DNA of 16,857 bases. Source: Eggerthellales bacterium UBA948 (GTDB taxonomy: Bacteria > Actinomycetota > Coriobacteriia > Coriobacteriales > UBA8131). Shown here piece by piece: positions 6,259 to 13,500 of the stretch; position 1 is the first letter of the stretch, and each line of letters opens with the position of its first letter. The position numbers and the translations under genes were made by a program. The notes beneath the pieces were generated by a model. That model saw only the letters and a program-made list of their open reading frames with translations. It did not search any database and had not been told where the DNA came from. The stretch spans positions 7,720 to 24,576 of the forward strand of contig DBCW01000101.1 in the NCBI GenBank assembly GCA_002293265.1, given 5' to 3'.

Positions 6259-7710
6259 TTACACTCTCAAAGCTCTTGCTTGTCTGATCAGGTTGTCTCG
6301 TTGTTCTATGAGCTTTTGCTCCAGACCCACCGGATAGGTATGTGGATTTAAAAACCTTTTGTTGGACGCATGAAGACTTGCAAGATTTGCCTTTGTGTTT
6401 TCACATATCTGTTTAATATCAGGAGTGTTTTGCACTTGTTTTCCATCGCGGATGCACGGCTCAAGTAACTCCACGCACTTTAGCCCCGAGAGATCTTTTT
6501 GCCGCAGCTCATCGTTTGGATCCACTATCAAATCATTGTCCGGTAACATCTGCTCGTCATATACCATGTCACCTACCATAATACCGGCTGCGTCAAAGTA
6601 ACGTCTCGCAGCCAACATGCCCGGAAGAGTGGTCTTGGCCGTCTGCTCTGAGATTTTAAGTTGCGGAGTCCACGGATCGGTATTTGCGACGCGAGTAGCA
6701 CACAGTTTGTAGACCCCCGATAAAGCCGGCTGATCCCATGCCGTAACAAGTTTAGTGCCTACCCCCCACATATCTACGCAGGCACCTTGATCGTTTAATG
6801 ACTGGATCGTCAATTCATCGAGATCATTACTGGCAACAATTTTTACGTAGTTTAAGCCGGCCGCGTCAAGCATCTGACGCGCCTTACATGAAAGCCATAC
6901 CAGATCACCGGAGTCAATGCGGATACCGGAAAGCTTTGCGCCGCGCCGTTCCATCTCACGCGCCACCGTAATGGCGTTATTAACGCCGCTTACAACATTG
7001 TAGGTGTCCACAAGCAAAATGCTATTGCTTGGAAAGACTTTGGAAAAAGACCTAAAAGCTTCAAGCTCACTATCGTGCGCCATGACCCAAGAATGCGCAT
7101 GGGTGCCCGACACCGGCAAGCCAAACACTTTTCCGGCCTCCACATTAGAGGTGGAGGAACATCCACCAATAACGGCTGCCCGAGAGGCTAATAACCCACC
7201 GGATGGCCCCTGTGCTCGTCTGAGCCCAAACTCTGCGACCGGTTTATTTTTGGCGGCATCACAGACTCTGGCAGCTTTTGTTGCCACCAGCGTTTGATAA
7301 TTAAAAATGTTGAGAATCGCGGTTTCGATGAGCTGACATTGCATAACAGGTCCGGTAACACGTATGATCGGCTCGTTTGGAAAAACCAGTGTTCCTTCCG
7401 ATACTGCATCAACATCAACTGTAAGCTTCAAGCTGCTAATGGTGTGGATAAAATCATCGGAAAACAAATCTGCGCCGCTAGCATCTTTGATGCTCGCAAT
7501 GTAGTTGCAATCATCTTCACCAAAACCATAAGATGTGATGAACTGAACGATTTGCTCTAAGCCACAAGCTATCGCATATCCCCCCTTAAATGGGTTTTCG
7601 CGAAAGCTCACATAAAAACACGCCTGCTTACTTGCAATGTCACTCGAAAGGTAAGCCTGAGCCATTGTGAGTTGATAAAGATCGGTCATTACGGCTTTTT
7701 GCTTAAGCAT
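6259..7710 (-). CDS. pncB: Nicotinate phosphoribosyltransferase
   Basis: This enzyme makes nicotinate mononucleotide from nicotinate and PRPP, with ATP hydrolysis, in the Preiss-Handler route of NAD salvage. It has 483 residues from the second ATG, chosen because AAGGTG lies about 9 nt before it. The first ATG, two codons upstream, is only 3 nt from that site. Family motifs, numbered from the first ATG, are TDLYQLTMAQAY at 11-22, FGLRRAQGPSGG at 163-174, SGTHAHSWVMA at 203-213 (His phosphorylated during catalysis), IRIDSGDL at 265-272 and the phosphate-binding GVGTKL at 318-323. The length fits the longer bacterial and eukaryotic-like class. It is the last gene of the fumarase-tmk-holB-PSP1 string, about 18 bp after PSP1. 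No terminator is obvious downstream. Confidence 0.95.
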   Translation of the reverse strand: MLKQKAVMTDLYQLTMAQAYLSSDIASKQACFYVSFRENPFKGGYAIACGLEQIVQFITSYGFGEDDCNYIASIKDASGADLFSDDFIHTISSLKLTVDVDAVSEGTLVFPNEPIIRVTGPVMQCQLIETAILNIFNYQTLVATKAARVCDAAKNKPVAEFGLRRAQGPSGGLLASRAAVIGGCSSTSNVEAGKVFGLPVSGTHAHSWVMAHDSELEAFRSFSKVFPSNSILLVDTYNVVSGVNNAITVAREMERRGAKLSGIRIDSGDLVWLSCKARQMLDAAGLNYVKIVASNDLDELTIQSLNDQGACVDMWGVGTKLVTAWDQPALSGVYKLCATRVANTDPWTPQLKISEQTAKTTLPGMLAARRYFDAAGIMVGDMVYDEQMLPDNDLIVDPNDELRQKDLSGLKCVELLEPCIRDGKQVQNTPDIKQICENTKANLASLHASNKRFLNPHTYPVGLEQKLIEQRDNLIRQARALRV

Positions 7711-7728
7711 GTGCATGCACCTTGTCTA

Positions 7729-9324
7729 TTATTGATTTGGCTTGTTGGTTGGGCGTCTCCTGCGGCGAATACCACCCATAGATGATGTCGGCCGATCGCC
7801 TTGCCCGCTATTTTTATCCTGCCTAGAGCCGGGTTTAGCTTGGCTACCTTGGTTAGAACGGTCTTTTTGCCTTGCGCGAATGTCTCGCCTGTCTGCACCT
7901 TGTCCGGACACAGTTGCTTCATCTGTACGTTCATTTTGATTAACAGATGCCTGGCTCCTTAGACCGGAAGAGTGTTGTCCGGGGCGAGGTTTAGATTTTT
8001 GAGCATTGCGCTTGCGCGGTATTATGCCATCCAAGTTTTTCTTATCTTTAGATCTTCTATCTTCCGGCTTGCTTTTTTCCTGCTGCACCTTTTGACCTGA
8101 TCTTGGTTGTTGATTGGCATTTACGCGAGATTGCTTTTGTCTGACGTTTTTGTCCTTTGACTTAACCGATTGCCTATCCTCATCTTGACCTGTGCGTGCT
8201 TGTTCTTCCTCGTCTTTTCGCTTGCCGCGGCGAAGTCGTCTGCCGCCCAGCTTGCTTGCATCGTCACTGCCACGTGCTTGTCTATCATCTTGTGTATCAA
8301 TATCAGATATAAGCATTTCTTGTTCTAAGGCTGCCAAGGCCATCAAAATTGAATTCGAAGCACATCTATCAATGGTGTCTCTGGAGATGCGACAAGGATG
8401 TTTCTTTCCATCCGCATCCTTATCACACTCAAAGTCTTTTAGCGGCACTGACAGTGGTTTTCCGTCTTCCAGCCTAAGCATTATTACCTCGCGCGGAGTA
8501 TCAAAATCTACAACCTTTGCCTGACCGATAGGTGTCTCTATTGCAGCGCCCTTTTTTGGAGCCCTGGTCTTGAAGTCCTTGTATGCCTCAAACTCATAAC
8601 GCAAACAACACATCAATCGGCCACAAGCTCCCGATATTTTGGTGGGGTTTAGCGGCAGATCTTGCTCCTTTGCCATACGGATTGATACCGGCTGGAATTC
8701 TCCGCCAAGCCTTGTGCAACAAAGCTCCTCGCCACAATGTGCAAGTCCGCCCAAGATGCGTGCTTCATCACGCACACCAATTTGGCGCATATCTACACGG
8801 ATATGAAAACGTGATGCCAACTCGCGCACCAGGTCGCGAAAGTCCACACGGTCATCGTTTGAAAAGTAGAATACGGCCTTATCGCCGGTAAATAAATACT
8901 CTACCGATACCGGCTTCATATCCAATTCGTGTTTTTCGATAAGCTCACGAAATATTGGCATCGCTTCTTTACCTTTGATATCAAGCTCATCGATACGCTG
9001 ATAATCGGTCTCTGTAAGCGACCTGATAACCGGTTTAAGTGGCTCTTTGATCTCTTTAAGCTGCTTGTCGGTCACTTGAAGTGCTCCGTCCACAACCAGA
9101 CCTATCTCACGTCCACGCTCTGTATCAACTAGCACATGATCGCCTGTTTGGTAGGTGGAAAGCACCGGATCAAACCAGTAAGATTTTGGGTTATATCTTA
9201 GCCTTACCGCCACAACAGTTGTAAGGCCGGAGTTTTGTTCTTCTTGGTGCTGCTGGTTATCAGCTTGTATGGTTTCAGCGTCTTGAGTTTCCGGCGCTGA
9301 CTGTGGTATTTGTTGCTCAGACAT
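7729..9324 (-). CDS. PSP1-domain protein (RicT/YaaT-like) with long basic disordered tail
   Basis: This is a 531-residue protein. Residues 1-33 are a polar, Gln/Glu-rich leader. Residues 34 to about 340 form the PSP1 (RicT/YaaT) module, with the iron-sulfur or metal-binding cysteine sets CGEELCC (197-203) and CGRLMCC (234-240). In Bacillus, RicT acts with RicA and RicF and RNase Y in mRNA processing, sporulation and competence. The usual family length is about 270-300 residues. Here about 190 extra residues (342-531) form a tail of Arg, Lys, Gln, Ser, Asp and Gly with almost no hydrophobic residues, ending in GGIRRRRRPTNKPNQ. It looks disordered and could bind RNA or a partner nuclease, which is inference. 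It overlaps holB by 8 bp. Its ribosome site is weak (GAAGAGA), consistent with translational coupling. Confidence 0.9.
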   Translation of the reverse strand: MSEQQIPQSAPETQDAETIQADNQQHQEEQNSGLTTVVAVRLRYNPKSYWFDPVLSTYQTGDHVLVDTERGREIGLVVDGALQVTDKQLKEIKEPLKPVIRSLTETDYQRIDELDIKGKEAMPIFRELIEKHELDMKPVSVEYLFTGDKAVFYFSNDDRVDFRDLVRELASRFHIRVDMRQIGVRDEARILGGLAHCGEELCCTRLGGEFQPVSIRMAKEQDLPLNPTKISGACGRLMCCLRYEFEAYKDFKTRAPKKGAAIETPIGQAKVVDFDTPREVIMLRLEDGKPLSVPLKDFECDKDADGKKHPCRISRDTIDRCASNSILMALAALEQEMLISDIDTQDDRQARGSDDASKLGGRRLRRGKRKDEEEQARTGQDEDRQSVKSKDKNVRQKQSRVNANQQPRSGQKVQQEKSKPEDRRSKDKKNLDGIIPRKRNAQKSKPRPGQHSSGLRSQASVNQNERTDEATVSGQGADRRDIRARQKDRSNQGSQAKPGSRQDKNSGQGDRPTSSMGGIRRRRRPTNKPNQ

Positions 9325-10495
9325 ATTTTAGAGTCTCTTCTCGAATCTTGAATAGTAGTGCTTCAATCGCTGATTGCACTGATACATTATATTGTATTTG
9401 CAGCTCTGCTGTGTCAACTGCTTTTATGCAGCGCGCAATGGCCGATTCTGTAGTGTTAGCAGCAGTTTTTTCGATATTATATTTAAAGTCGATGTTAACT
9501 ACATCTTCTGTTCTGCCTATTTTAAGCACCAAGCAGTCTCTTAGCCATGACCGCATCACATGAAAAACTTCGCCCAAAGTCTCACGCTCGCGCATTGTTA
9601 AGTTTCGTTTTTGACTACGCTCAAGTGCACTCAGTGCACCTTTGGTAAGAAACTCACCGCCCTCGGCAAGTTGTTGCTCATGTTGAGCTTTGACTTCATC
9701 CAGCGGCTGCTTTAGATATATCAGCAGCTCTTTCGTGGCATCCATGACCTCTAAAGGATCCGAATCTTTAAGCTGTTCAATAGTCTCCAATACCTTTATA
9801 CGTAAACTCTTTGCTGCGGATGAACGGAGAAACTCCTTGGCACGATATGCCGATCCACCTGTTGAGGCAAGCGCTATACGCGCATCTTTTTGTGCAACCT
9901 GACCTATCTCCATAAGCAGAGGCACAGCTTCAGCCTCCGGGATAGAGCGAAAGATGATCACTTGGCAACGCGACGCAATGGTATCAAGCACACTGTCGCG
10001 GGTGCGAGCCAGCAATATAAAAGTTACACGTGCAGGTGGCTCTTCAAGGGTTTTTAGAAACGCGTTAGCACTCGCGCCGCTTAACAGATCAGCACGCGTG
10101 ATGATATACACCTTGTTCTTGGCGCGTATCGGAGCCAGATTTGTGTCGTGGATAAGCTCTCTGATCTGCTCTGATACATAGCCTTGAACACCCTCAGGGT
10201 CTATTACCTTGATGTCCGGATGAGTTTTTCTGGACGCACGAATACAATTGTCGCAACTGCCGCAGCCGCCATCATCACATACGATGGCTTTAGCAAGCAA
10301 TCTGGCTGCCTCGGTTTTTCCGGCTCCTATGGGACCTGCAAAAAGGTATGCGTGCGAAGTCATGCGGTTCTCTACAGCCGAGCTCAAGAAGTTGGCAACC
10401 AGAGGTTGCCCGGTCATATCGTTAAATGGTGGGTTTATTTTGATGCCTTTCATTTGCCTGTTGTTTGTTAGAGATACCGTTTTGTTTACGCTCAT
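9317..10495 (-). CDS. holB: DNA polymerase III delta' subunit
   Basis: This 392-residue clamp-loader AAA+ protein loads the sliding clamp during replication together with DnaX and delta. The sequence shows SHAYLFAGPIGAGKT with the Walker A loop (54-61), four zinc-ligand cysteines (73, 78, 81 and 84) and the sensor and SRC region FLKTLEEPP...TIASRC (147-177). An intact GKT loop is common in Gram-positive delta' proteins, unlike E. coli. DnaX was considered, but the N-terminus lacks the DnaX opening and the gene sits directly after tmk, the classic holB position. Its ATG overlaps the tmk stop by one base (TGATG) and there is no strong ribosome site, so coupling to tmk translation is likely. It overlaps the PSP1 gene by 8 bp. 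Confidence 0.92.
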   Translation of the reverse strand: MSVNKTVSLTNNRQMKGIKINPPFNDMTGQPLVANFLSSAVENRMTSHAYLFAGPIGAGKTEAARLLAKAIVCDDGGCGSCDNCIRASRKTHPDIKVIDPEGVQGYVSEQIRELIHDTNLAPIRAKNKVYIITRADLLSGASANAFLKTLEEPPARVTFILLARTRDSVLDTIASRCQVIIFRSIPEAEAVPLLMEIGQVAQKDARIALASTGGSAYRAKEFLRSSAAKSLRIKVLETIEQLKDSDPLEVMDATKELLIYLKQPLDEVKAQHEQQLAEGGEFLTKGALSALERSQKRNLTMRERETLGEVFHVMRSWLRDCLVLKIGRTEDVVNIDFKYNIEKTAANTTESAIARCIKAVDTAELQIQYNVSVQSAIEALLFKIREETLKYV

Positions 10496-11187
10496 CAGCT
10501 GTGCATCTCTTTGGCCAGACCAAGCATTTGCTCTGTAATCTCAAACTCTTTTTCTGATAGCTCCTCAAACAAATCTTTTACCTGGTCGAAGACAGCGTGT
10601 GCGGTGTCTTGCTTTTCTGCACGGCTTTGAACTACGCGGATGCGCTTTGGTTCGCTTTTAGCAAGCTGTTCGAAACCTGCAATTACCCTTGCGTGAAAGT
10701 CTAGTCCCTCTGCCTCCAGCCTGTCTGCGCCATTTTCTGTCGCACGATCCAAAGCCTCCTTAGCATCGTGTGTCAAAAAGATCGTTCTGTCCGGCACAAG
10801 ACCCTTGCTGCCTAATTTGTTTGCTTGCTCCACCAATGGAGTGCCAAGCCCTCTTGCAAAACCCTGGTAAGCCAAGGTTGAATCAGTGTATCTATCGCAA
10901 AGCACAACAACACCTTGCTTTAATGCCGGCTCGATGACCTGCGTTACCAACTGGGCTCTTGCAGCTTCGTAGAGCAGTAACTCGGCTGTCGGATCCAGCT
11001 CAGTGTTCTCTTTGCTTAGCAGAATGCTGCGAATCTCTTCGCTTATACGAGTTCCGCCCGGCTCGCGAATAGTTAAAACCTCAAGACCGGCTGACTGTAG
11101 ATGCCAGGCTAAAAGTAGTATATGTGTAGATTTTCCAACACCCTCACCGCCTTCAAAGGTGATGAAGATGCCACGCTTATTGCTCAT
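10495..11187 (-). CDS. tmk: Thymidylate kinase
   Basis: This 230-residue enzyme phosphorylates dTMP to dTDP using ATP in the cytoplasm, the step before dTTP for DNA synthesis. The P-loop is FEGGEGVGKST (11-21). The substrate-binding loops REPGGT (41-46) and DRYTDSTLAYQG (98-109) are clear, and a lid region follows around ENGADRLEAEGLDFHARV (151-168). The length is normal, with a short helical C-terminal extension. GGAG lies 7 nt before the ATG. It overlaps the fumarase gene by 11 bp and holB by one base. The tmk-holB-PSP1 order is widely conserved in Gram-positive bacteria and fits the assignment. Confidence 0.95.
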   Translation of the reverse strand: MSNKRGIFITFEGGEGVGKSTHILLLAWHLQSAGLEVLTIREPGGTRISEEIRSILLSKENTELDPTAELLLYEAARAQLVTQVIEPALKQGVVVLCDRYTDSTLAYQGFARGLGTPLVEQANKLGSKGLVPDRTIFLTHDAKEALDRATENGADRLEAEGLDFHARVIAGFEQLAKSEPKRIRVVQSRAEKQDTAHAVFDQVKDLFEELSEKEFEITEQMLGLAKEMHS

Positions 11188-12700
11188 TTAGTAACTCCGT
11201 ATATAAGTTTGCTCCGTTTGTATCAATAGCCACAAAAGCCGGCATATTCTCAATAGTCAATTCCTGCAAAGCCTCAGTGCCCAAATCCTCATAAGCTATC
11301 ATTTTTGCTGCCTTAACATATTCGGCCAAAAGCGCCGCCGCACCTCCTGTTGTTGCTAAGTATACGCTGTTATGTGTCCTGCAAGCCTTCACAACTTCAG
11401 ATGAACGGTCACCTTTTGCCAGCATCACATTTATGCCGGCTTCAATAAGCTGTGGAGCAGCAAAGTCCATACGAGAAGCAGTAGTTGGACCAATAGCGCC
11501 AAAAGGACGATTTTCTTTTTGTGGAGTAGGCCCGGCGTAGAAAAGCGCCTGCCCCTTAAGATTATATGGAAGCTCACCGGTCTTGTTGAGATGATCAAGC
11601 ACACGCTTGTGTCCAACGTCACGCAGCGTATAGATGGTACCGGAAAGCAAGACTTCATCGCCGGCCTTTAACTGCTTAAGCTGATTGACATCTGCCGGTA
11701 GATGCAAGTGAATTTGTTGGTCATTGATAATGCTGTCCCCCGTTATGCCTCCTCCGCCCCCCGTTATCGTAATACCCCCTCTGTCATTCCCGCGAAGGCG
11801 GGAATCCATTGTCTCACTCTCATCCTCTAAATCGATAGAACAACTTCTCAGCGAATTGCAACCGATGTTTACTGCAACCGGCATCGAAGCTATATGCGAC
11901 GGCGCAGTCTCAATATTTACTGCAAGCGCTGTAGTGGCACCACCAAAACCCCCCGGACCTATCCCAAGCGCATTTATCTTTGCAAGCAACTCGCGCTCCA
12001 ACTGTGCAATCTGTGGATCCGGGTTGTTTAGCCCTACCTGTCTGAGCAACGCACGTTTCGATAACCCGCCAACCTTATCAAATGTTGATCCGACCGCTAC
12101 GCCAACGACTATTGGCGGACACGCCGATGCTGCTTTTTCGCGCACAGCGTCAATTACAAGGCGCTTCACACCTTCAATTCCTGCTCCGGGCGCAAGCATG
12201 GCAACGCGCGATGCATTATCAGAGCCACCACCTTTTAACATAATGTGAAGAGTGGCACCAACTGTATTGTGATTAAAATAAACCTCAGCAAAACAAGGAG
12301 TGTTGTTGTTGGTATTTTGCCTGTCTACCAGCGCGTCGCAAACAATGCTTTTTCGCAGCCTTGCTTGCGTGTACGCTCTTGCCACAGCATCGTCAAGCAA
12401 GCTAAATATATTTGCCGGTATGCTTATATCATTACCTAGGCTGTCCTTTTCGCCAACTTCAAGCAGTACCCAAACACTGCCTGTATCCTGACAAAGCGGT
12501 ACCTGTAACTCGTCAGTAATGCTCGCGTTTGCAACCAATTGCTCTAACGCAAGGCGTCCACGAGCAAACGTCTCGCCCACCATCGCATGCTCAAGCGCGT
12601 CCAAAACATCTGAGCGCAAAACACAAGCAAGACGTTTAATCTCACGCTCAACTAAAGCTGCCAAGCCCTCAGCGGTCAATTTTTTCTCAAGTGTTATCAT
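11177..12700 (-). CDS. fumA: Class I fumarate hydratase, fused alpha and beta domains (iron-sulfur), with repeat-derived linker
   Basis: This 507-residue hydro-lyase interconverts fumarate and malate using a [4Fe-4S] cluster. The alpha half (about 1-290) has likely cluster cysteines in PLCQDTG (Cys70), ACPPIVVGVAVGS (Cys194) and NIGCNSLRSC (Cys281). The beta half (about 325-507) has LSGTIYTLRDVGHKR, YAGPTP, IGPTTASRMD and AKGDRS, typical of this family. L-tartrate dehydratase is a related alternative. Many bacteria keep the halves in separate genes. Here they are one frame, and the junction (about 297-322) carries the translated REP repeat DSRLRGND followed by a glycine stretch. No good ribosome site precedes the ATG; a TATAAT lies 7 bp before it, so the mRNA may be leaderless. 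It heads the tmk-holB-PSP1-pncB string and overlaps tmk by 11 bp. Confidence 0.9.
   Translation of the reverse strand: MITLEKKLTAEGLAALVEREIKRLACVLRSDVLDALEHAMVGETFARGRLALEQLVANASITDELQVPLCQDTGSVWVLLEVGEKDSLGNDISIPANIFSLLDDAVARAYTQARLRKSIVCDALVDRQNTNNNTPCFAEVYFNHNTVGATLHIMLKGGGSDNASRVAMLAPGAGIEGVKRLVIDAVREKAASACPPIVVGVAVGSTFDKVGGLSKRALLRQVGLNNPDPQIAQLERELLAKINALGIGPGGFGGATTALAVNIETAPSHIASMPVAVNIGCNSLRSCSIDLEDESETMDSRLRGNDRGGITITGGGGGITGDSIINDQQIHLHLPADVNQLKQLKAGDEVLLSGTIYTLRDVGHKRVLDHLNKTGELPYNLKGQALFYAGPTPQKENRPFGAIGPTTASRMDFAAPQLIEAGINVMLAKGDRSSEVVKACRTHNSVYLATTGGAAALLAEYVKAAKMIAYEDLGTEALQELTIENMPAFVAIDTNGANLYTELLNEQ
11783..11808 (+). repeat. REP-type repeat inserted in frame in the fumarase gene
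   Basis: The repeat contains the perfect hairpin ATTCCCGC-GAAG-GCGGGAAT (11786-11805). It matches the units at 285-308 and 342-365, with 22 of 24 positions identical to the first. Read on the minus strand it encodes Asp-Ser-Arg-Leu-Arg-Gly-Asn-Asp, residues 299-306 of the fumarase, without breaking the frame. It lies exactly in the linker between the alpha and beta domains. Confidence 0.85.
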
Positions 12701-12706
12701 CCGCTA

Positions 12707-12712
12707 ATTATA
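12707..12712 (-). promoter_or_regulatory. Candidate -10 element for the fumarase operon (possible leaderless start)
   Basis: A consensus TATAAT on the minus strand ends seven bases before the A of the fumarase ATG, so transcription would begin at or next to the start codon. No clear -35 is seen at 16-18 bp, and no Shine-Dalgarno sequence exists before the ATG. Leaderless messages are common in Actinobacteria. It is a single hexamer in AT-rich DNA, so chance is possible. Confidence 0.35.
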
Positions 12713-12791
12713 AGGCAATTTTGTATTATTTCTTTCATTCTGATAATCCAAGACTTTTAAGCAGTTCCGTTGCTGTATATGCCAAAATGCA

Positions 12792-12823
12792 TACATTATG
12801 TTTTCGTGTTACCATTACATAAT
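12792..12823 (+). promoter_or_regulatory. Candidate promoter/operator of the toxin-antitoxin pair
   Basis: The 140-bp gap between the divergent fumarase and toxin genes holds a perfect 7-bp inverted repeat, ATTATGT (12795-12801) and ACATAAT (12817-12823), with 15 bp between the arms. TTGCTG (12770-12775) and TACATT (12792-12797), spaced by 16 bp, could be the promoter. A ribbon-helix-helix antitoxin would be expected to bind a short palindrome here. The assignment is from pattern and position only. Confidence 0.35.
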
Positions 12824-12840
12824 ACGTCAGAGGGGAACTT

Positions 12841-13116
12841 ATGGATAGAATCTATGTTGATGATCGTGTGTCAATGCGCCATCCGGAAATAAGAAATCAA
12901 GATGCAATAGATGCATGGATTAACTGCGTTAGATCACGACCTCGGCTAGAAAAGAATCCGGATGAGTATTTGGCTGTTGGCGTAGACAAGAAAGGCAGGT
13001 TTATTGAAATGGTTGCCATTAGAGATCCTGAGGGTGACTGGCTTATCTACCACGCGTTTACGCCACCAACAAACAATGCCCTGCGCGAACTCAATATGGG
13101 AAGGAACACATTATGA
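12841..13116 (+). CDS. Putative toxin of a ribbon-helix-helix-linked toxin-antitoxin pair
   Basis: This encodes 91 residues with GAGGGG 5 nt before the ATG. It contains the pattern MDRIYVDDRVSMRHPEI, then AIDAWINCV, then EYLAVGVDKKGRFIEMVAI, then DWLIYHAFTPPTNNALRELN. The alternating strands and the His-Ala-x-Thr-Pro-Pro-Thr segment look like a small RelE/BrnT-sized fold. I recognise similar small proteins from Actinobacteria, including Coriobacteriia, next to ribbon-helix-helix genes, but I cannot name a characterised family. Its stop overlaps the start of the next gene by 4 bp (ATGA), the typical arrangement of such pairs. No catalytic residues can be assigned with confidence. A non-toxin regulatory role is possible. 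Confidence 0.7.
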   Translation: MDRIYVDDRVSMRHPEIRNQDAIDAWINCVRSRPRLEKNPDEYLAVGVDKKGRFIEMVAIRDPEGDWLIYHAFTPPTNNALRELNMGRNTL

Positions 13117-13388
13117 AAAACGATGAACTTCATAAAAAATTTGGCGTAACACCTGAATATATTGAAGAAAGTGCTGCCGAATATGAAAGTACTTCTTGGA
13201 GCAAAATGCGATTTGGCGAAATTATTCAAGGCCGTCCAAAAATTAGCGATGAACCCTTGAAGACACTTACTGTTAAGGTGCCGGAGTCGCGCATTAATGC
13301 TATAAAAGTTGCTGCTGCCAAGAAAGGCTTGTCGCGTTCTGATTTTTTACGTCAAGCAATAGATAATGAGTTAATTAGCGCCGGTTAA
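13113..13388 (+). CDS. Ribbon-helix-helix antitoxin/transcription regulator
   Basis: This encodes 91 residues. The C-terminal half (about 48-88) is a ribbon-helix-helix DNA-binding unit: the strand KTLTVKVPES, a helix RINAIKVAAAKKG, then the turn and second helix LSRSDFLRQAIDNEL. The N-terminal half is acidic and helical (ELHKKFGVTPEYIEESAAEY) and probably neutralises the protein encoded just upstream. The DNA-binding part at the C-terminal end, with the toxin gene first, is less usual than the antitoxin-first order. Translation is coupled through the 4-bp ATGA overlap. It probably represses its own operon at the inverted repeat at about 12795-12823, which is inference. A hairpin with a short AATTT tail lies at the end of the gene. 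Confidence 0.78.
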   Translation: MKNDELHKKFGVTPEYIEESAAEYESTSWSKMRFGEIIQGRPKISDEPLKTLTVKVPESRINAIKVAAAKKGLSRSDFLRQAIDNELISAG

Positions 13389-13401
13389 ATGAGGAACCGG
13401 C
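13380..13401 (+). terminator. Hairpin at the end of the toxin-antitoxin operon, likely terminator
   Basis: A perfect 7-bp stem, GCCGGTT (13380-13386) and AACCGGC (13395-13401), encloses an 8-nt loop and is followed by AATTT. The stem overlaps the antitoxin stop codon. The T tract is short, so termination may be partial. Confidence 0.45.
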
Positions 13402-13465
13402 AATTTAGATAAAGCGACTTTGGGAGAAGTGCTCAATTAATTTATTGTTTTTCAATAAATCTTTG

Positions 13466-13494
13466 TTGATTTTCAGAAAATCATTTGTTATTAT
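13466..13494 (+). promoter_or_regulatory. Promoter of the DUF2975-regulator-DUF4173 module
   Basis: The -35 element is TTGATT (13466-13471) and the -10 element TATTAT (13489-13494), 17 bp apart. A TGT just before the -10 gives an extended -10. The expected start is near 13501, leaving a leader of about 110 nt before the ATG at 13611. It is the best-formed promoter in the window. Confidence 0.65.
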
Positions 13495-13500
13495 GTGTCG

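Noticed and set aside
9317..10495. Assignment as DnaX (tau/gamma) instead of delta'
   Set aside because: The P-loop and zinc cysteines fit both, but the DnaX N-terminal opening is absent and the position after tmk and before PSP1 is the usual holB site.
11724..12248. Long open frame (174 codons) on the plus strand, opposite the fumarase gene
   Set aside because: It lies wholly antisense to a clearly conserved enzyme, has no ribosome site and has low-complexity composition that mirrors the coding strand.
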